From positions 1 to 38,816 of the IMG/VR virus record IMGVR_UViG_3300037264_002724: a DNA stretch of 38,816 nucleotides, one strand, 5' to 3'. This document shows, in pieces, positions 1 through 8,336 of this stretch. The stretch comes from a virus. Within the stretch, counting starts at the first letter, position 1; each line of letters begins with the position of its first letter. The notes under the pieces were generated by a model. That model worked only from the letters and a program-made list of their open reading frames with translations, was not told the DNA's origin and did not search any database. A program made the position numbers and the translations under genes.

Positions 1-213
1 TACAGGCGCACCAAGCCTTAAGAGAACCAAGTCCTTAATTTGCTCAATGATTTTCTCACGGCATGGGCGTTTGCCAATTTTAGGACAACAGCCTGCTGGT
101 GGTGCTATCAGGCCACTATCAGTATTACATCCACTGTTGGCGCAACAAGCGTTTGCTGCTTGCTGAGAGGGGCGACTAAGAAACAGGGTGTTATTACTAC
201 ATACAGTTGACAT
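1..213 (-). CDS. Virion neck-like protein, N-terminal part (truncated by window edge)
   Basis: An ATG at 213 on the minus strand opens 71 codons that run off the left edge without a stop. The first 50 residues are unusually rich in cysteine (CC pairs at about residues 23-24 and 46-47, plus single Cys). They are followed by a helix ending in LVLLRLGAPV. A segment of the form 'LRxLGAPVxxVE(L/I)' occurs near the N-terminus of T4-type neck/virion proteins of the gp13 group, which suggests, but does not prove, a neck protein. The Cys-rich leader could bind metal or form disulfides. The gene is transcribed away from the 1,112-residue gene on the plus strand. A GATAAATA octamer lies 6 bases upstream of the ATG; no Shine-Dalgarno is visible. 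Confidence 0.45.
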   Translation of the reverse strand, partial: MSTVCSNNTLFLSRPSQQAANACCANSGCNTDSGLIAPPAGCCPKIGKRPCREKIIEQIKDLVLLRLGAPV

Positions 214-282
214 AAGTGTATTTATCCAAACCAGTGTTAAAACTTGAGAGGTGTTAATATATATTTAAAAGGTAAAGAAGCT

Positions 283-3200
283 ATGAGATTTAGTCAATAT
301 GTGAACAATAATTTGGACTGGAAGGAATATTGCCATTCCTTAGCAATTGCTGCTCAAGTGAAAGTTACCCATTTGGTTGAAATGGCGATGGGTACACAAG
401 AAATTAACGATCCGAAGCAGATGATTTTTCATGATGCAGACGATTACAAGTTTTTGAGTCAGTTCCCATATCAGGTTGGCACGAACGCAATCTGGACCGC
501 AGCCCTTAATTGGAGATATAACCAGGGTTTGCGAGACATGATGAGAAAAGCAAGAAGTAAAACCCACATTCCTCAAGGGTGGGATTGGACTAATCACCTT
601 GTTATTCCTTTAGGAAATGGGAAGCACTTTATTCTCGGCAGTCCAGACAATCCAGAAAAAAACATCTACATGGGGCTATCTCAGTTGGCAATGAAACTTA
701 CGAAGCCAGCGAAGGGCGACACTGATAGTTTCACTGGCCATCCAGAGCATCCAGAAGAACCAACTATGGCCCACCCACATTGGGCGGGGCAAGGTCCAAG
801 TTTGCAGGAAATTGATCCTAAACAAACCGATCCAAACCACCACCAGCACACAAAGAACTACAAACATGGTTTGTATAACTTTGACTTGTCGGATATGGCA
901 GAAATTACTGACGAAGATATTGATGAGATTGAAGATGTAGAAATACATCAATGGCTAGATTACCCTCTTAATTCATATCCAGTAAGAAGTCCAGAAGTCC
1001 AAGAGGCAATTAAGAAAATACGCGCAAGGATGAAAAAGGTCAAAAAACACACATTTGCAGGATATGATGTACCACAGAAAGAAGTTAGTGCAACAAATGT
1101 ATCTGACTGGATAACTGCAAATTCAATGCCAACTGCAACAGGTAAGCCTGGAGTTGGAATGTTTGGGGAACACCCAACAAATTATAGAGACACACTAAAC
1201 GTAGATGAGAAAACTGGTCATCCTAAAGATCATAAAGTCCATTACTTAACTCCACAAGAAGCAAGTAAAAATATTGGCCACTTCTTAAGCAAGGCTGATG
1301 TGGAAAGTGGACAGCAGAGCAGAAAGCATAGTGTGCCAGCTATCACTAAACACATGCAGTTCTCTATCATTGATGAAAAACATCAAGATAAGGAAGGTAA
1401 CGCTAAAAAGACCAACTACGATCAAGACTTTACAATCCCTGTTCTTAACCCACAAAAAGCTATACCGCAGTTGCCAGGACAACCTAAGAGGGTATCAAAG
1501 AAGGGCGGGCAAGAAGAACCAGAAGTTGTTGAACCAACTCCTGAAGAATTAGAGCAAGAAAGAGAAGAGTTGGGACTAAGCAAAGAAGATTTCAGTGCAT
1601 TAAGATTGTCGAATACACAACAGGCTGAATTTGCGCGTAGAACCAAGCGTAAAGGTGGTGAAATCTTTGACTGGAATCCTGCGATGGAAAGCAAAGCAGA
1701 AGCCAAAAAAAGGTTTGGCAAGGACGGTGCTGCATTCATTAATGCAACCCGACCAGGGACATTACAGAGATTTTTAAACAATTGGGATATATTAACTCCA
1801 CAGCAGCAAGAGTGGGTTGAAAAGAACGTGAAATCGGCGCATGAAGTGGCAAGACAGGTCCATTCAGGTGACAAGAGTGACAAGCTTTCAAAGCCACAAA
1901 ATTTATATGCAGCCGCACCACGACCAAATTACAAATCAGTATCACAGGGCAACCTACAGGTGCCGCCAAGCAAGATGGAAGACTTCATTAAGAAGTATAA
2001 GGGGAAGGTCTATTCAGAACTTATGGGTGACTGGACTGCTGGCACTGGACAAGGCTATCAAAGCAATTCTCCAATGGAGAAATACCTTCGCGGAATGGCG
2101 GCAAGTGGAAAAATCCCAGCCCAAGTAGTTATAGCTTTAAGAGACAATTTGGATAAATTGGCAGAATTTGCCGCTTATAACATCCTTACGTTCCTTAATG
2201 ACAAACGATTTGCGTTTGGGCAGGATGATGAATTTAACTTGCTCAGTAATGTTTATGATCCAGATATAGACGATGATGCAAACAAAGATAGAAGGTTAGA
2301 AAAAGGTAAAGTATTCCTTTGGAATGCTGGTGCTATTGCCTTTAAAGACGCAATTTCTAGAAGAATGAGAGAAAAGCATGGTGTTCATGGCATTAGCGAT
2401 ATTGACGCGCCAACCAAAAGTGGGAAAAGCGGTGCAGGAGAAGTTGCTGAAGGATCACAGAAAGACAGGATTCAGCATATTAATCTTCATTCTACCAGAC
2501 GTTGGCTTAATTCTGACCACGGGGCCGAAGAAGAGAGGGAAGATGTATCTCCATTTGCCCGTGCAGGACACAAAGTACATGCAGGCATTGTAAAGACCGC
2601 ACAAGCACCTGAATTTTTCAGAATGAGAAGAAACCAAATTTTAGCCAAATTAGGTGATTCGCCTACAGCAGCGGCAGCATTAAATTCTGCTCAGAAGAAG
2701 CTTACGGAAGGAATCGAAATGGCGATTGAGGTATATCAGAAATACGAAACAGAGCTTGAAGCAAGTATTCCTGATCCAAAGAAGCGAGAAGCAGTGGTTC
2801 TTCAGCATGTTCATGATGCTTTGAAACAAGGTGGCACCTACAGTGATAGAGAAGCGGAAGATATTGCACAAAGAGCAAGAACATTAGCAACCGCTGATAA
2901 ACCATCTGAGTATGACAATTACATCAGGCGCGAGATGGATTCTTTTATGGACAAGTTTATTAAGACAGAGCAACCTATGAATTTGCCACACTATAATCCA
3001 ATGTCTAATGAAATTGAAGAAACTCCAAAGAAAATGAGTCCAGCAAGTCTACATCCAAACCCGACGATGGCGGCGATCTTTATTAAAGGTTTGTATGTAT
3101 ATAACAATTTGACAAGAGAAGCATTAAAGAAATGGGGTTATCACCTTTATGATGCAATAGTAAGCAGTCATAACATACAAAAAGATGAAGAAGTAGTCCG

Positions 3201-3621
3201 CGCAGAGTGGGAAAAAGAAGAACAGCAACAGTTGGCTGGCTTGGCGGGTCCAGGTACTACCCAAGTACAAGAAAAACCAGCTACACCATCCCCACAACGA
3301 CTATCACCACAGCAACAGCAGGCACAAGGCCAAGCTCAAGCTGCAAGACTTACGGCAGAGCCATTGCAAACATTGCTTGGCATGGCTAATTCGATTGGTA
3401 ACTTGGACGATATGATAAAGCTTGGGACAGCGTTATTGGGCAAGAAACAGGAATTAATGGCGATGCCAGGTGCGGGTCATGTATTGCAAAAGGCACTCGA
3501 TACGTTAAGACAACGTAGAATGAAGTTTTTGCATGATCCAGCTACATCAGAAGAACGTGATCTATACCTTAGACAATTGCCAGCCTTGGTTAAACAGCTT
3601 AACCAAACGACGAATCAATAA
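283..3621 (+). CDS. Large uncharacterised protein, probably virion-associated (1,112 aa)
   Basis: I do not recognise a family. The frame is open from a TTG at 244, but the ATG at 283 (MRFSQYVNNNLDW) is preferred because it follows AAAAGG and a TATATATT box and gives an N-terminus like the phage's other 'M-(K/R)-x-F' proteins. The first 200 residues are aromatic-rich and look folded. Residues about 200-480 are hydrophilic and charged, with acidic runs and histidine-rich stretches. The C-terminal 150 residues contain a Q/P-rich linker (QQQQ region) followed by a predicted helical tail. There is no transmembrane segment or obvious catalytic motif. It precedes two small genes and the neck/tail genes, so a head, portal-vertex or injected protein is plausible. 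That is inference from position only. Confidence 0.7.
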   Translation: MRFSQYVNNNLDWKEYCHSLAIAAQVKVTHLVEMAMGTQEINDPKQMIFHDADDYKFLSQFPYQVGTNAIWTAALNWRYNQGLRDMMRKARSKTHIPQGWDWTNHLVIPLGNGKHFILGSPDNPEKNIYMGLSQLAMKLTKPAKGDTDSFTGHPEHPEEPTMAHPHWAGQGPSLQEIDPKQTDPNHHQHTKNYKHGLYNFDLSDMAEITDEDIDEIEDVEIHQWLDYPLNSYPVRSPEVQEAIKKIRARMKKVKKHTFAGYDVPQKEVSATNVSDWITANSMPTATGKPGVGMFGEHPTNYRDTLNVDEKTGHPKDHKVHYLTPQEASKNIGHFLSKADVESGQQSRKHSVPAITKHMQFSIIDEKHQDKEGNAKKTNYDQDFTIPVLNPQKAIPQLPGQPKRVSKKGGQEEPEVVEPTPEELEQEREELGLSKEDFSALRLSNTQQAEFARRTKRKGGEIFDWNPAMESKAEAKKRFGKDGAAFINATRPGTLQRFLNNWDILTPQQQEWVEKNVKSAHEVARQVHSGDKSDKLSKPQNLYAAAPRPNYKSVSQGNLQVPPSKMEDFIKKYKGKVYSELMGDWTAGTGQGYQSNSPMEKYLRGMAASGKIPAQVVIALRDNLDKLAEFAAYNILTFLNDKRFAFGQDDEFNLLSNVYDPDIDDDANKDRRLEKGKVFLWNAGAIAFKDAISRRMREKHGVHGISDIDAPTKSGKSGAGEVAEGSQKDRIQHINLHSTRRWLNSDHGAEEEREDVSPFARAGHKVHAGIVKTAQAPEFFRMRRNQILAKLGDSPTAAAALNSAQKKLTEGIEMAIEVYQKYETELEASIPDPKKREAVVLQHVHDALKQGGTYSDREAEDIAQRARTLATADKPSEYDNYIRREMDSFMDKFIKTEQPMNLPHYNPMSNEIEETPKKMSPASLHPNPTMAAIFIKGLYVYNNLTREALKKWGYHLYDAIVSSHNIQKDEEVVRAEWEKEEQQQLAGLAGPGTTQVQEKPATPSPQRLSPQQQQAQGQAQAARLTAEPLQTLLGMANSIGNLDDMIKLGTALLGKKQELMAMPGAGHVLQKALDTLRQRRMKFLHDPATSEERDLYLRQLPALVKQLNQTTNQ

Positions 3622-3629
3622 AGGATTTT

Positions 3630-3779
3630 ATGAAGCTGTCTTTCAAAGAATGGTTCAAGAAAGTAACGGAAATGGTGGGAACATCAGCTATTGTAGGTAG
3701 TTGTAAGCCCACCGCCGATTACCAAGTATGGGGCGCGTGCAGTGATTTAAAACCTAGAAAGAAAAAAAAGAAAAAATGA
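3630..3779 (+). CDS. Small basic protein with capsid-targeting-like N-terminus (49 aa)
   Basis: ATG at 3630, eight bases after the large gene's stop, with AAGGA just upstream. The product starts MKLSFKEWFKKVTEM and ends in a run of basic residues (KPRKKKKKK). Its stop TGA overlaps the next gene's ATG (ATGA), a normal sign of translational coupling. The N-terminus resembles the short amphipathic capsid-targeting sequence of T4 internal proteins (MKTYQEFIAE), which ends at a glutamate cleaved by the prohead protease; here VTE would be the equivalent site. A small, very basic, DNA-neutralising internal head protein would fit. The inference rests on N-terminal pattern and position. Confidence 0.55.
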   Translation: MKLSFKEWFKKVTEMVGTSAIVGSCKPTADYQVWGACSDLKPRKKKKKK

Positions 3780-4042
3780 GCAATCAGTTTGCACAAATGA
3801 TGCAAAATCCTAAGAGCATTGCACTTAAGAAGTTTATGTCTCATGTTATAGGTGAAAAAGTTGGTCTTTACGATGACATTTTGACCAGACTCAGTGTTTC
3901 TATAGTTACGGACAGCGATCTTAAAGTGTTTGGCGAAATGATTAACGACGTTCTAGGAACTGGTTATCGTAAAGCTGTTGATGATTATAGAAGTCAGTTA
4001 AATAAATTAGGAATAGAAGTCAGTTTGATATCCAAAGACTAG
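3776..4042 (+). CDS. Small hypothetical protein, late module (88 aa)
   Basis: Starts at an ATG overlapping the previous stop by four bases and ends at TAG (4040-4042), overlapping the 3' end of the opposite-strand gene by four bases. The product is mixed helical (MSNQFAQMMQNPKSIALKKF...), soluble, with no Cys and no motif I recognise. Coupling to the basic 49-residue protein and a position before the neck genes suggest a head or neck accessory protein. No function is assigned. Confidence 0.6.
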   Translation: MSNQFAQMMQNPKSIALKKFMSHVIGEKVGLYDDILTRLSVSIVTDSDLKVFGEMINDVLGTGYRKAVDDYRSQLNKLGIEVSLISKD

Positions 4043-4623
4043 CCGCCAAAATTAGGTTGGTAGTCACTAATCATGGCAAGATATACATTGTAGCCTTGAA
4101 CCTCCTTGGAATCCTTTATTTTCCACCATCTGCGGTTCTTCATTTTAGGGAAAATAACCGATTCTGGTTGAAGTTTCACATCTACCTCTGTAACAAATTC
4201 AATATGCAAGTCCTCCAATTCTAATAACTTTGCTCTAAACGTAAACTTCTCTCCGTACTTGACATTGGCATAACTTTCATCATAAAGAGGATCAATATTC
4301 TCTGTATATTCAAGGCAAGGCAAACACCACACTTCAACAATATCTTCACTAATAGGCTTGGGTTTTTTTGACTCTTCAATAGCCTGAACAATCTTAACTT
4401 CATCATTGTGTTGCTTTGCAATATCTTTGAAATCAATAATTTTAATCTCTTTGGGAGAAATGGGTGTAGGTTCTGGTACTTTCATGTTTGCTCTGAAAAA
4501 TTTCTCACCAAACTTGTTATGGAATATAATTTTTTCGGTTTTATCCCAAAAGGATTGTTGTTCCATTACTGGTGCTGGTTTAGACAAACTATATGTTGAC
4601 CCGTCTTTGTTTTTGATAGCCAT
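4039..4623 (-). CDS. Uncharacterised neck-associated protein related at its N-terminus to the gp14-like neighbour
   Basis: 194 residues, transcribed away from the gp14-like gene with only 15 bases between the two start codons. Its N-terminus (MAIKNKDGSTYSLS) closely resembles that of the neighbour (MTIRNCDGTPYKLS), and both contain an IDPLY segment in the middle (ENIDPLYDES here, QTIDPLYRED there). The two genes probably derive from one ancestor or share an assembly-docking N-terminus. The C-terminal half (about 110-194) is beta-rich, ending near WWKIKDSKEVQGYNVYLAM, similar in layout to the neighbour's fold. ATAGG upstream of the ATG may serve as a weak ribosome site. The minus-strand placement inside a plus-strand late block is odd. 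Confidence 0.6.
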   Translation of the reverse strand: MAIKNKDGSTYSLSKPAPVMEQQSFWDKTEKIIFHNKFGEKFFRANMKVPEPTPISPKEIKIIDFKDIAKQHNDEVKIVQAIEESKKPKPISEDIVEVWCLPCLEYTENIDPLYDESYANVKYGEKFTFRAKLLELEDLHIEFVTEVDVKLQPESVIFPKMKNRRWWKIKDSKEVQGYNVYLAMISDYQPNFGG

Positions 4624-4638
4624 AACCTATATATTATT
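4624..4638. promoter_or_regulatory. 15-bp divergent intergenic spacer with near-palindromic AT core
   Basis: The spacer between the two divergent ATGs contains CCTATATATTATT, whose centre (TATATA) reads the same on both strands. It is too short to hold two standard promoters plus leaders, so transcripts for each gene must either start here and be nearly leaderless, or originate inside the opposite gene. Late T4-type promoters are single AT-only octamers, so one dyad-symmetric octamer could in principle serve both directions. This is inference. Confidence 0.3.
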
Positions 4639-5250
4639 ATGACAATTAGGAATTGTGACGGAACACCCTACAAGCTGTCTGGATCATTGAATACTTTTGA
4701 CCCGACCAATCCAGAGCATTTCCTGCTTAATTCTTTCGATGCTGAAATAGTTGAAATAGCAGGTACACCAATACTCTATTTTGAAGTTTTTATACAACCG
4801 CAGACCATTGATCCACTTTATCGTGAAGACCGTGGCAAACTATTCTCTAACAACCCAATTACCTTGAATGGCTACTATGAACCTATACCATCACAGAACT
4901 ATATGAATATGTTTGGTATAGACGCGCCTGATGAAGTTCAGTTTCAGTTTAATTACAGGGCTGTGCTAAAAGCAATTGGCCATCCACCAAGAATAGGTTC
5001 CAGGCTTTACACTCCTCACAAGGGAGAAAATTGGGTTGTCATTCAGCGTAATGTTGGCGACTTTTATCTTTGGGGAGAATTAAGATTAACAATTATTGCT
5101 CAGAGATTTCAGGAATCTGTTACTACTGGCGAGGGTCGTGTTACTCAGGCCACGTCCGCAGCACAGAAAAAGATTAACACTAATGAGGGACCAATGTTTG
5201 GGACATTGCCAGGTGGCAATAGTGATAATGTTAAACCTTGTCCACAATAA
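4639..5250 (+). CDS. 14: Neck protein, T4 gp14-like
   Basis: 203 residues. The order of features matches T4 gp14 by eye: a beta segment (ILYFEVFIQP), an 'xIDPLYxED' turn, a central region ending MFGIDAPDEVQFQFNYR (T4: FGMQVQDEVTLSINP), a 'G-D/R-L-I/Y-x-P' strand (GSRLYTPHKGENWVVIQR), and 'YLWGELRLTIIAQRFQESVTTGEG' layout (T4: YQLG...ITAGKFIYSGEE). gp14 and gp13 close the filled head and provide the tail attachment surface. The family is usually about 250 residues, so this is a compact version. It is followed by gp15-like, sheath and tube genes in the T4 order of function. The assignment is by pattern, not alignment score. Confidence 0.55.
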   Translation: MTIRNCDGTPYKLSGSLNTFDPTNPEHFLLNSFDAEIVEIAGTPILYFEVFIQPQTIDPLYREDRGKLFSNNPITLNGYYEPIPSQNYMNMFGIDAPDEVQFQFNYRAVLKAIGHPPRIGSRLYTPHKGENWVVIQRNVGDFYLWGELRLTIIAQRFQESVTTGEGRVTQATSAAQKKINTNEGPMFGTLPGGNSDNVKPCPQ

Positions 5251-5276
5251 CTCAAGTAGTTATTGGAGATATAATT

Positions 5277-6314
5277 ATGACAAACATGAAAGAAGTAAAC
5301 ACGGAGAAGTCATTAGTAGACTGCAATCCGCGTGATGGCATAAATCCAGATAACATCGACCCTGTACCAAAGATGTGCGATGACGATTGTTGGCCGTCGC
5401 AAAAGCGTGTCCCTGTTCAGCCACCGAAAGATTGGAACCGAAGAAAGACCTTTAACAAGCTGGGCTTGGGTCAGCACTGGCTTTGTGATCCTATTCAAAC
5501 TGGCCAAATCATTAATGACTTAGATACACCAAATAGAGATGTAATCTATCGTTACTCTAGGTCTATACGCGCCTGCGATGAAGCGATGCTCGACATGTTT
5601 AGGAACGTAATGGTTTTAGATGAGCAAGGCAAACAACATACGGTTCCTATCATATGGGCGAGTCAGGAAAAAGCGGTCGCTGCCATCCTTCAGGACAACG
5701 TAAGAAAAGACAATTCATTGGTCGTAGATCGCATTAGGCTTCCGATCATTTCGATCTGGAATGCTGGGATGCAGTTTGACCAGAGCCGCTTCACTTATCA
5801 GAAAGCTTATTCTTTGCTGCCGTGGCTAAGCCAAGATGGTAAATCGCCAGGCTTTACCAAACAGGAAAAATATTACAAAGATACGTTCTTTGGTGTTACG
5901 CGAGGCATTCCAGTAAACATAAGTTATACATTATATATGTGGACTCTTTATGAAGAGGACATGAATCAGATACTAGAGCAGGCGTTTCAAAAATTTTCTC
6001 CAGTTGCATACTTACAGATAAAGGGTATTTGGTGGGAGGTCATTGTTACTTTAGATAGCACTACTAATAACATTGACTTGGAGCCTGGAGATGCCAAAGT
6101 TAGAGTTCTAAAATATCAATTTAACATGACGGCAAAAAGCTATATCGCTCAGCCAATTTATAGAATTAAGGAACTTCCAAAAAGCATTTGTGAAGAACGT
6201 GATCCAAATACGACAATTGAAGAACCTAACTTCATGACAGATGAAGAAATACAAAGTTCTATTGATGAACTTAAGAAAAGTGTAATAGAACTAGAAGAAT
6301 CAATGAAGAAATAA
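5277..6314 (+). CDS. 15: Tail completion / sheath stabilising protein, T4 gp15-like (tail terminator)
   Basis: 345 residues. The ATG at 5277 is chosen because GGAG lies 11 bases upstream; the open frame extends further 5' without a better start. Residues about 90-260 follow T4 gp15: a helix plus 'MLDMFRNVMVLDEQ', the strand 'HTVPIIWASQEKAVAA' (T4 IRVPITYASKEHFMM), 'RLPIISIWNAG', then 'VNISYTLYMWTLYEEDMNQILEQ' layout (T4 IKMIYELSIFTRYEDDMFQIVEQ) and 'QKFSPVAYLQI'. gp15 caps the completed tail and joins it to the neck. An extra N-terminal tail of about 65 residues with Cys and Pro, and a C-terminal acidic coiled segment, are not in T4. The sheath gene follows after one base. Confidence 0.65.
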   Translation: MTNMKEVNTEKSLVDCNPRDGINPDNIDPVPKMCDDDCWPSQKRVPVQPPKDWNRRKTFNKLGLGQHWLCDPIQTGQIINDLDTPNRDVIYRYSRSIRACDEAMLDMFRNVMVLDEQGKQHTVPIIWASQEKAVAAILQDNVRKDNSLVVDRIRLPIISIWNAGMQFDQSRFTYQKAYSLLPWLSQDGKSPGFTKQEKYYKDTFFGVTRGIPVNISYTLYMWTLYEEDMNQILEQAFQKFSPVAYLQIKGIWWEVIVTLDSTTNNIDLEPGDAKVRVLKYQFNMTAKSYIAQPIYRIKELPKSICEERDPNTTIEEPNFMTDEEIQSSIDELKKSVIELEESMKK

Positions 6315-6315
6315 T

Positions 6316-7557
6316 ATGAGATCAGCAGCAATTATAGGTTATACAGGAAAAGGATTATTCAATACACCTACAAAAATAGATAACGTAAAGGATTTACATA
6401 CAACTTTTGGAAAGAAATCAAATCTGACAGCAGTGGCGGAACAGCTTATCTATAGCGATTTTAGTCCACTTGTCGTGAGAATAGAAGAAGATACTGAAAC
6501 AGCCAGTTGTTACTTAGTAGACGAGGACGACACAATTTGCATGGTAATAAGCGCAGACTCACCAGGATTCGTTGGTAGTCTAACCGTTGTTGAAATTGCA
6601 AAAGAAGACAATAACACGTTTAGCATTTTAGTAACAAACAGTGGTGAAATGACAGAGTTTTGGGGCAATTTAACACCCGCCAACGCAGGAGAAACAGTTA
6701 ATTTGGCTTCTAAGTGGATTACAGTTTCGGTAATGACTAAAGCTATTCCAGCAGTAGGTAGAACAGAATTACAACTAAATAATAAAAAGCCATCAGAAAT
6801 AAAATTAAAAGCAATCTTGGATGCAGTTAAATCGGTGGAGGATGTGGACATTGAGTTTATATCTCTGCCAGACTGTGATTCGCCAGAGATAATTAACGTT
6901 GTATTACAATATTTGGAAGAGGATAGACCAGACGTAATGTTAGTGATTGACCCGCCTTGGGAATGTGATCTTTTACAGACTTACAAATGGTGTAAAGAGT
7001 TAATTCCATCTGAACAGGGTGTAATATTTTGGCCTTGGTTAAATCATGAGAGAAAAAGTATCCCGCCATCGGGTCCAGTTCTTGTAGCGCTTTTGAATTG
7101 GCCGTTCATTTGGAAACCAGTTAGGACTAAGCTTGCAGGCGTTTCTAGTGCTGCATTCAATATCCACCACGATGAATTAGCCTATCTGTCGAAACAAGAA
7201 CATTTTATTAATATAGCCACTAAGAAAAACGATTCTCTTGTGCTAGAGACTAGGGTTTTAACTCTCGCTGGGTCAAAGCTTTCTGATAGAAGGTTGTTTA
7301 ATTATATAAAGAGCAAAATTAGTAAGGTTGGTAAAGAGTTATTAAGATCGTATGACCCCGTAAGCAACAAGTTTAGGCATAATTTTATAGAATGTACTGA
7401 CTATATACTCAAACCGATCAAGGACGATCAAGGGCTTAATAACTATGTGGTCCAGGTGAACGAATTCTGTAAGCCACAGGAGTTTGAAATTGATTTGGAA
7501 CTGTCAATAAAGGATAGTGTTGAAATTGTAAATATATGTTTTAAATTTGCAAAGTAA
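6316..7557 (+). CDS. 18: Contractile tail sheath protein, T4 gp18-like
   Basis: 413 residues, ATG one base after the gp15-like stop, weak ribosome site. The C-terminal third has the sheath-family pattern: GPVLVALLN, AGVSSAAFNIHHDELAYLS, 'VLTLAGSKLSDRRLFNYIKSK', then a final beta unit with IECTDYILKPIKDDQG and VVQVNEFCKPQEFEI. These correspond to the conserved handshake domain that interlocks subunits. The N-terminal part (IIGYTGKGLFNTPTKI, about residues 6-21) matches the family's start, where a strand reaches the neighbouring subunit. T4 gp18 is 659 residues because of surface insertions; this version is close to the minimal core. Its neighbours gp15-like and tube confirm the call. Confidence 0.88.
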   Translation: MRSAAIIGYTGKGLFNTPTKIDNVKDLHTTFGKKSNLTAVAEQLIYSDFSPLVVRIEEDTETASCYLVDEDDTICMVISADSPGFVGSLTVVEIAKEDNNTFSILVTNSGEMTEFWGNLTPANAGETVNLASKWITVSVMTKAIPAVGRTELQLNNKKPSEIKLKAILDAVKSVEDVDIEFISLPDCDSPEIINVVLQYLEEDRPDVMLVIDPPWECDLLQTYKWCKELIPSEQGVIFWPWLNHERKSIPPSGPVLVALLNWPFIWKPVRTKLAGVSSAAFNIHHDELAYLSKQEHFINIATKKNDSLVLETRVLTLAGSKLSDRRLFNYIKSKISKVGKELLRSYDPVSNKFRHNFIECTDYILKPIKDDQGLNNYVVQVNEFCKPQEFEIDLELSIKDSVEIVNICFKFAK

Positions 7558-7585
7558 AGAGTAAATAAATTTAAGGAGAAGTAAG

Positions 7586-8266
7586 ATGCCAATTTGTAAC
7601 GAACAACTGCCTTTAAATAAAGCTAATATTTTAGAAGACCTTGCTTTCGGCACCCCTTGCGGGAACGGCACTCAGTTGCCTATGGGTCTTGGGGCTATAG
7701 GTAATGGTAAGGTTATTTTCAAAAGGAAGTTTCGTTGGACGTTTGAAGTCGAGTTTTGTTGTGATCCAGGTCCACCAAAGGTTGTTGCAAGAGAATTTGT
7801 TAAGATTGGTGCGCGTCCACAGATAGATTTTGAAGAAGTTGAAATTAACTACCTCAACGGCAAGATGTGGATTCCTGGCAAGGGTACTTGGCAGACAATG
7901 ACAGTAACATATTATGATGTTGCTGGGGCTACTGATAATAATGTAAACACATCAACGGTTCTTGCTTGGATTGCTACAATTTATGATTTTAACGACCCTG
8001 TATGTTTACAAATGAACAGTGTTCCTGCGCAATATGAAGGTATTGCTCGTCTAGTTCTTTGGGATGGTTGCGGTAATCCGCTTGAAGGCTGGATATTGCG
8101 TCACGTTTGGCCACAGTCGGTCAATTGGGGCGATTTGGATATGTCAAGCTCCGAAGAATGTACGGTAGAACTCACCTTACGATATAGTGAAGTAAGTTAT
8201 CAAAACTTCTGCGGTCCAACTGCAACGAAGTGTCCATGCGGGCCATGTCCTGTTGCAACACAGTAA
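7586..8266 (+). CDS. 19: Tail tube protein 1, T4 gp19-like
   Basis: 226 residues with a strong AAGGAG nine bases before the ATG. The core (residues about 45-205) has the tube-family layout: an RKFRWTFEVEF strand, 'ARPQIDFEEVEINYLNG', 'PGKGTWQTMTVTYYD', a surface loop, then 'LWDGCGNPLEGWILRHVWPQS' and 'NWGDLDMSSSEECTVELTLRYS', the closing hairpins of the gp19 barrel that stacks as hexamers under the sheath. The N-terminal 40 residues and the Cys-rich tail (CGPTATKCPCGPCP) are extensions. A hairpin terminator follows, so this gene may be the end of a transcript with the sheath. It is probably the major tube subunit because it directly follows the sheath. Confidence 0.88.
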   Translation: MPICNEQLPLNKANILEDLAFGTPCGNGTQLPMGLGAIGNGKVIFKRKFRWTFEVEFCCDPGPPKVVAREFVKIGARPQIDFEEVEINYLNGKMWIPGKGTWQTMTVTYYDVAGATDNNVNTSTVLAWIATIYDFNDPVCLQMNSVPAQYEGIARLVLWDGCGNPLEGWILRHVWPQSVNWGDLDMSSSEECTVELTLRYSEVSYQNFCGPTATKCPCGPCPVATQ

Positions 8267-8280
8267 TCAAAATAAAAATC

Positions 8281-8312
8281 AAAAAGAGGGGGATTTCTTC
8301 CCCCTCTTTTTT
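8281..8312 (+). terminator. Rho-independent terminator after tail tube 1
   Basis: A 13-bp stem (8281-8293 with 8299-8311; AAAAAGAGGGGGA / TCCCCCTCTTTTT), a five-base loop and a T tract. It lies 15 bases after the tube stop and 25 bases before the second tube gene, separating transcription of the two paralogues. Confidence 0.9.
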
Positions 8313-8336
8313 CATATATACATAGAGGTTTATAAT

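Noticed and set aside
340-3389. Several minus- and plus-strand open frames inside the 1,112-residue gene
   Set aside because: They have no ribosome sites, improbable compositions (rows of Leu/Phe/Cys) and are fully contained in a long, coherent coding frame.
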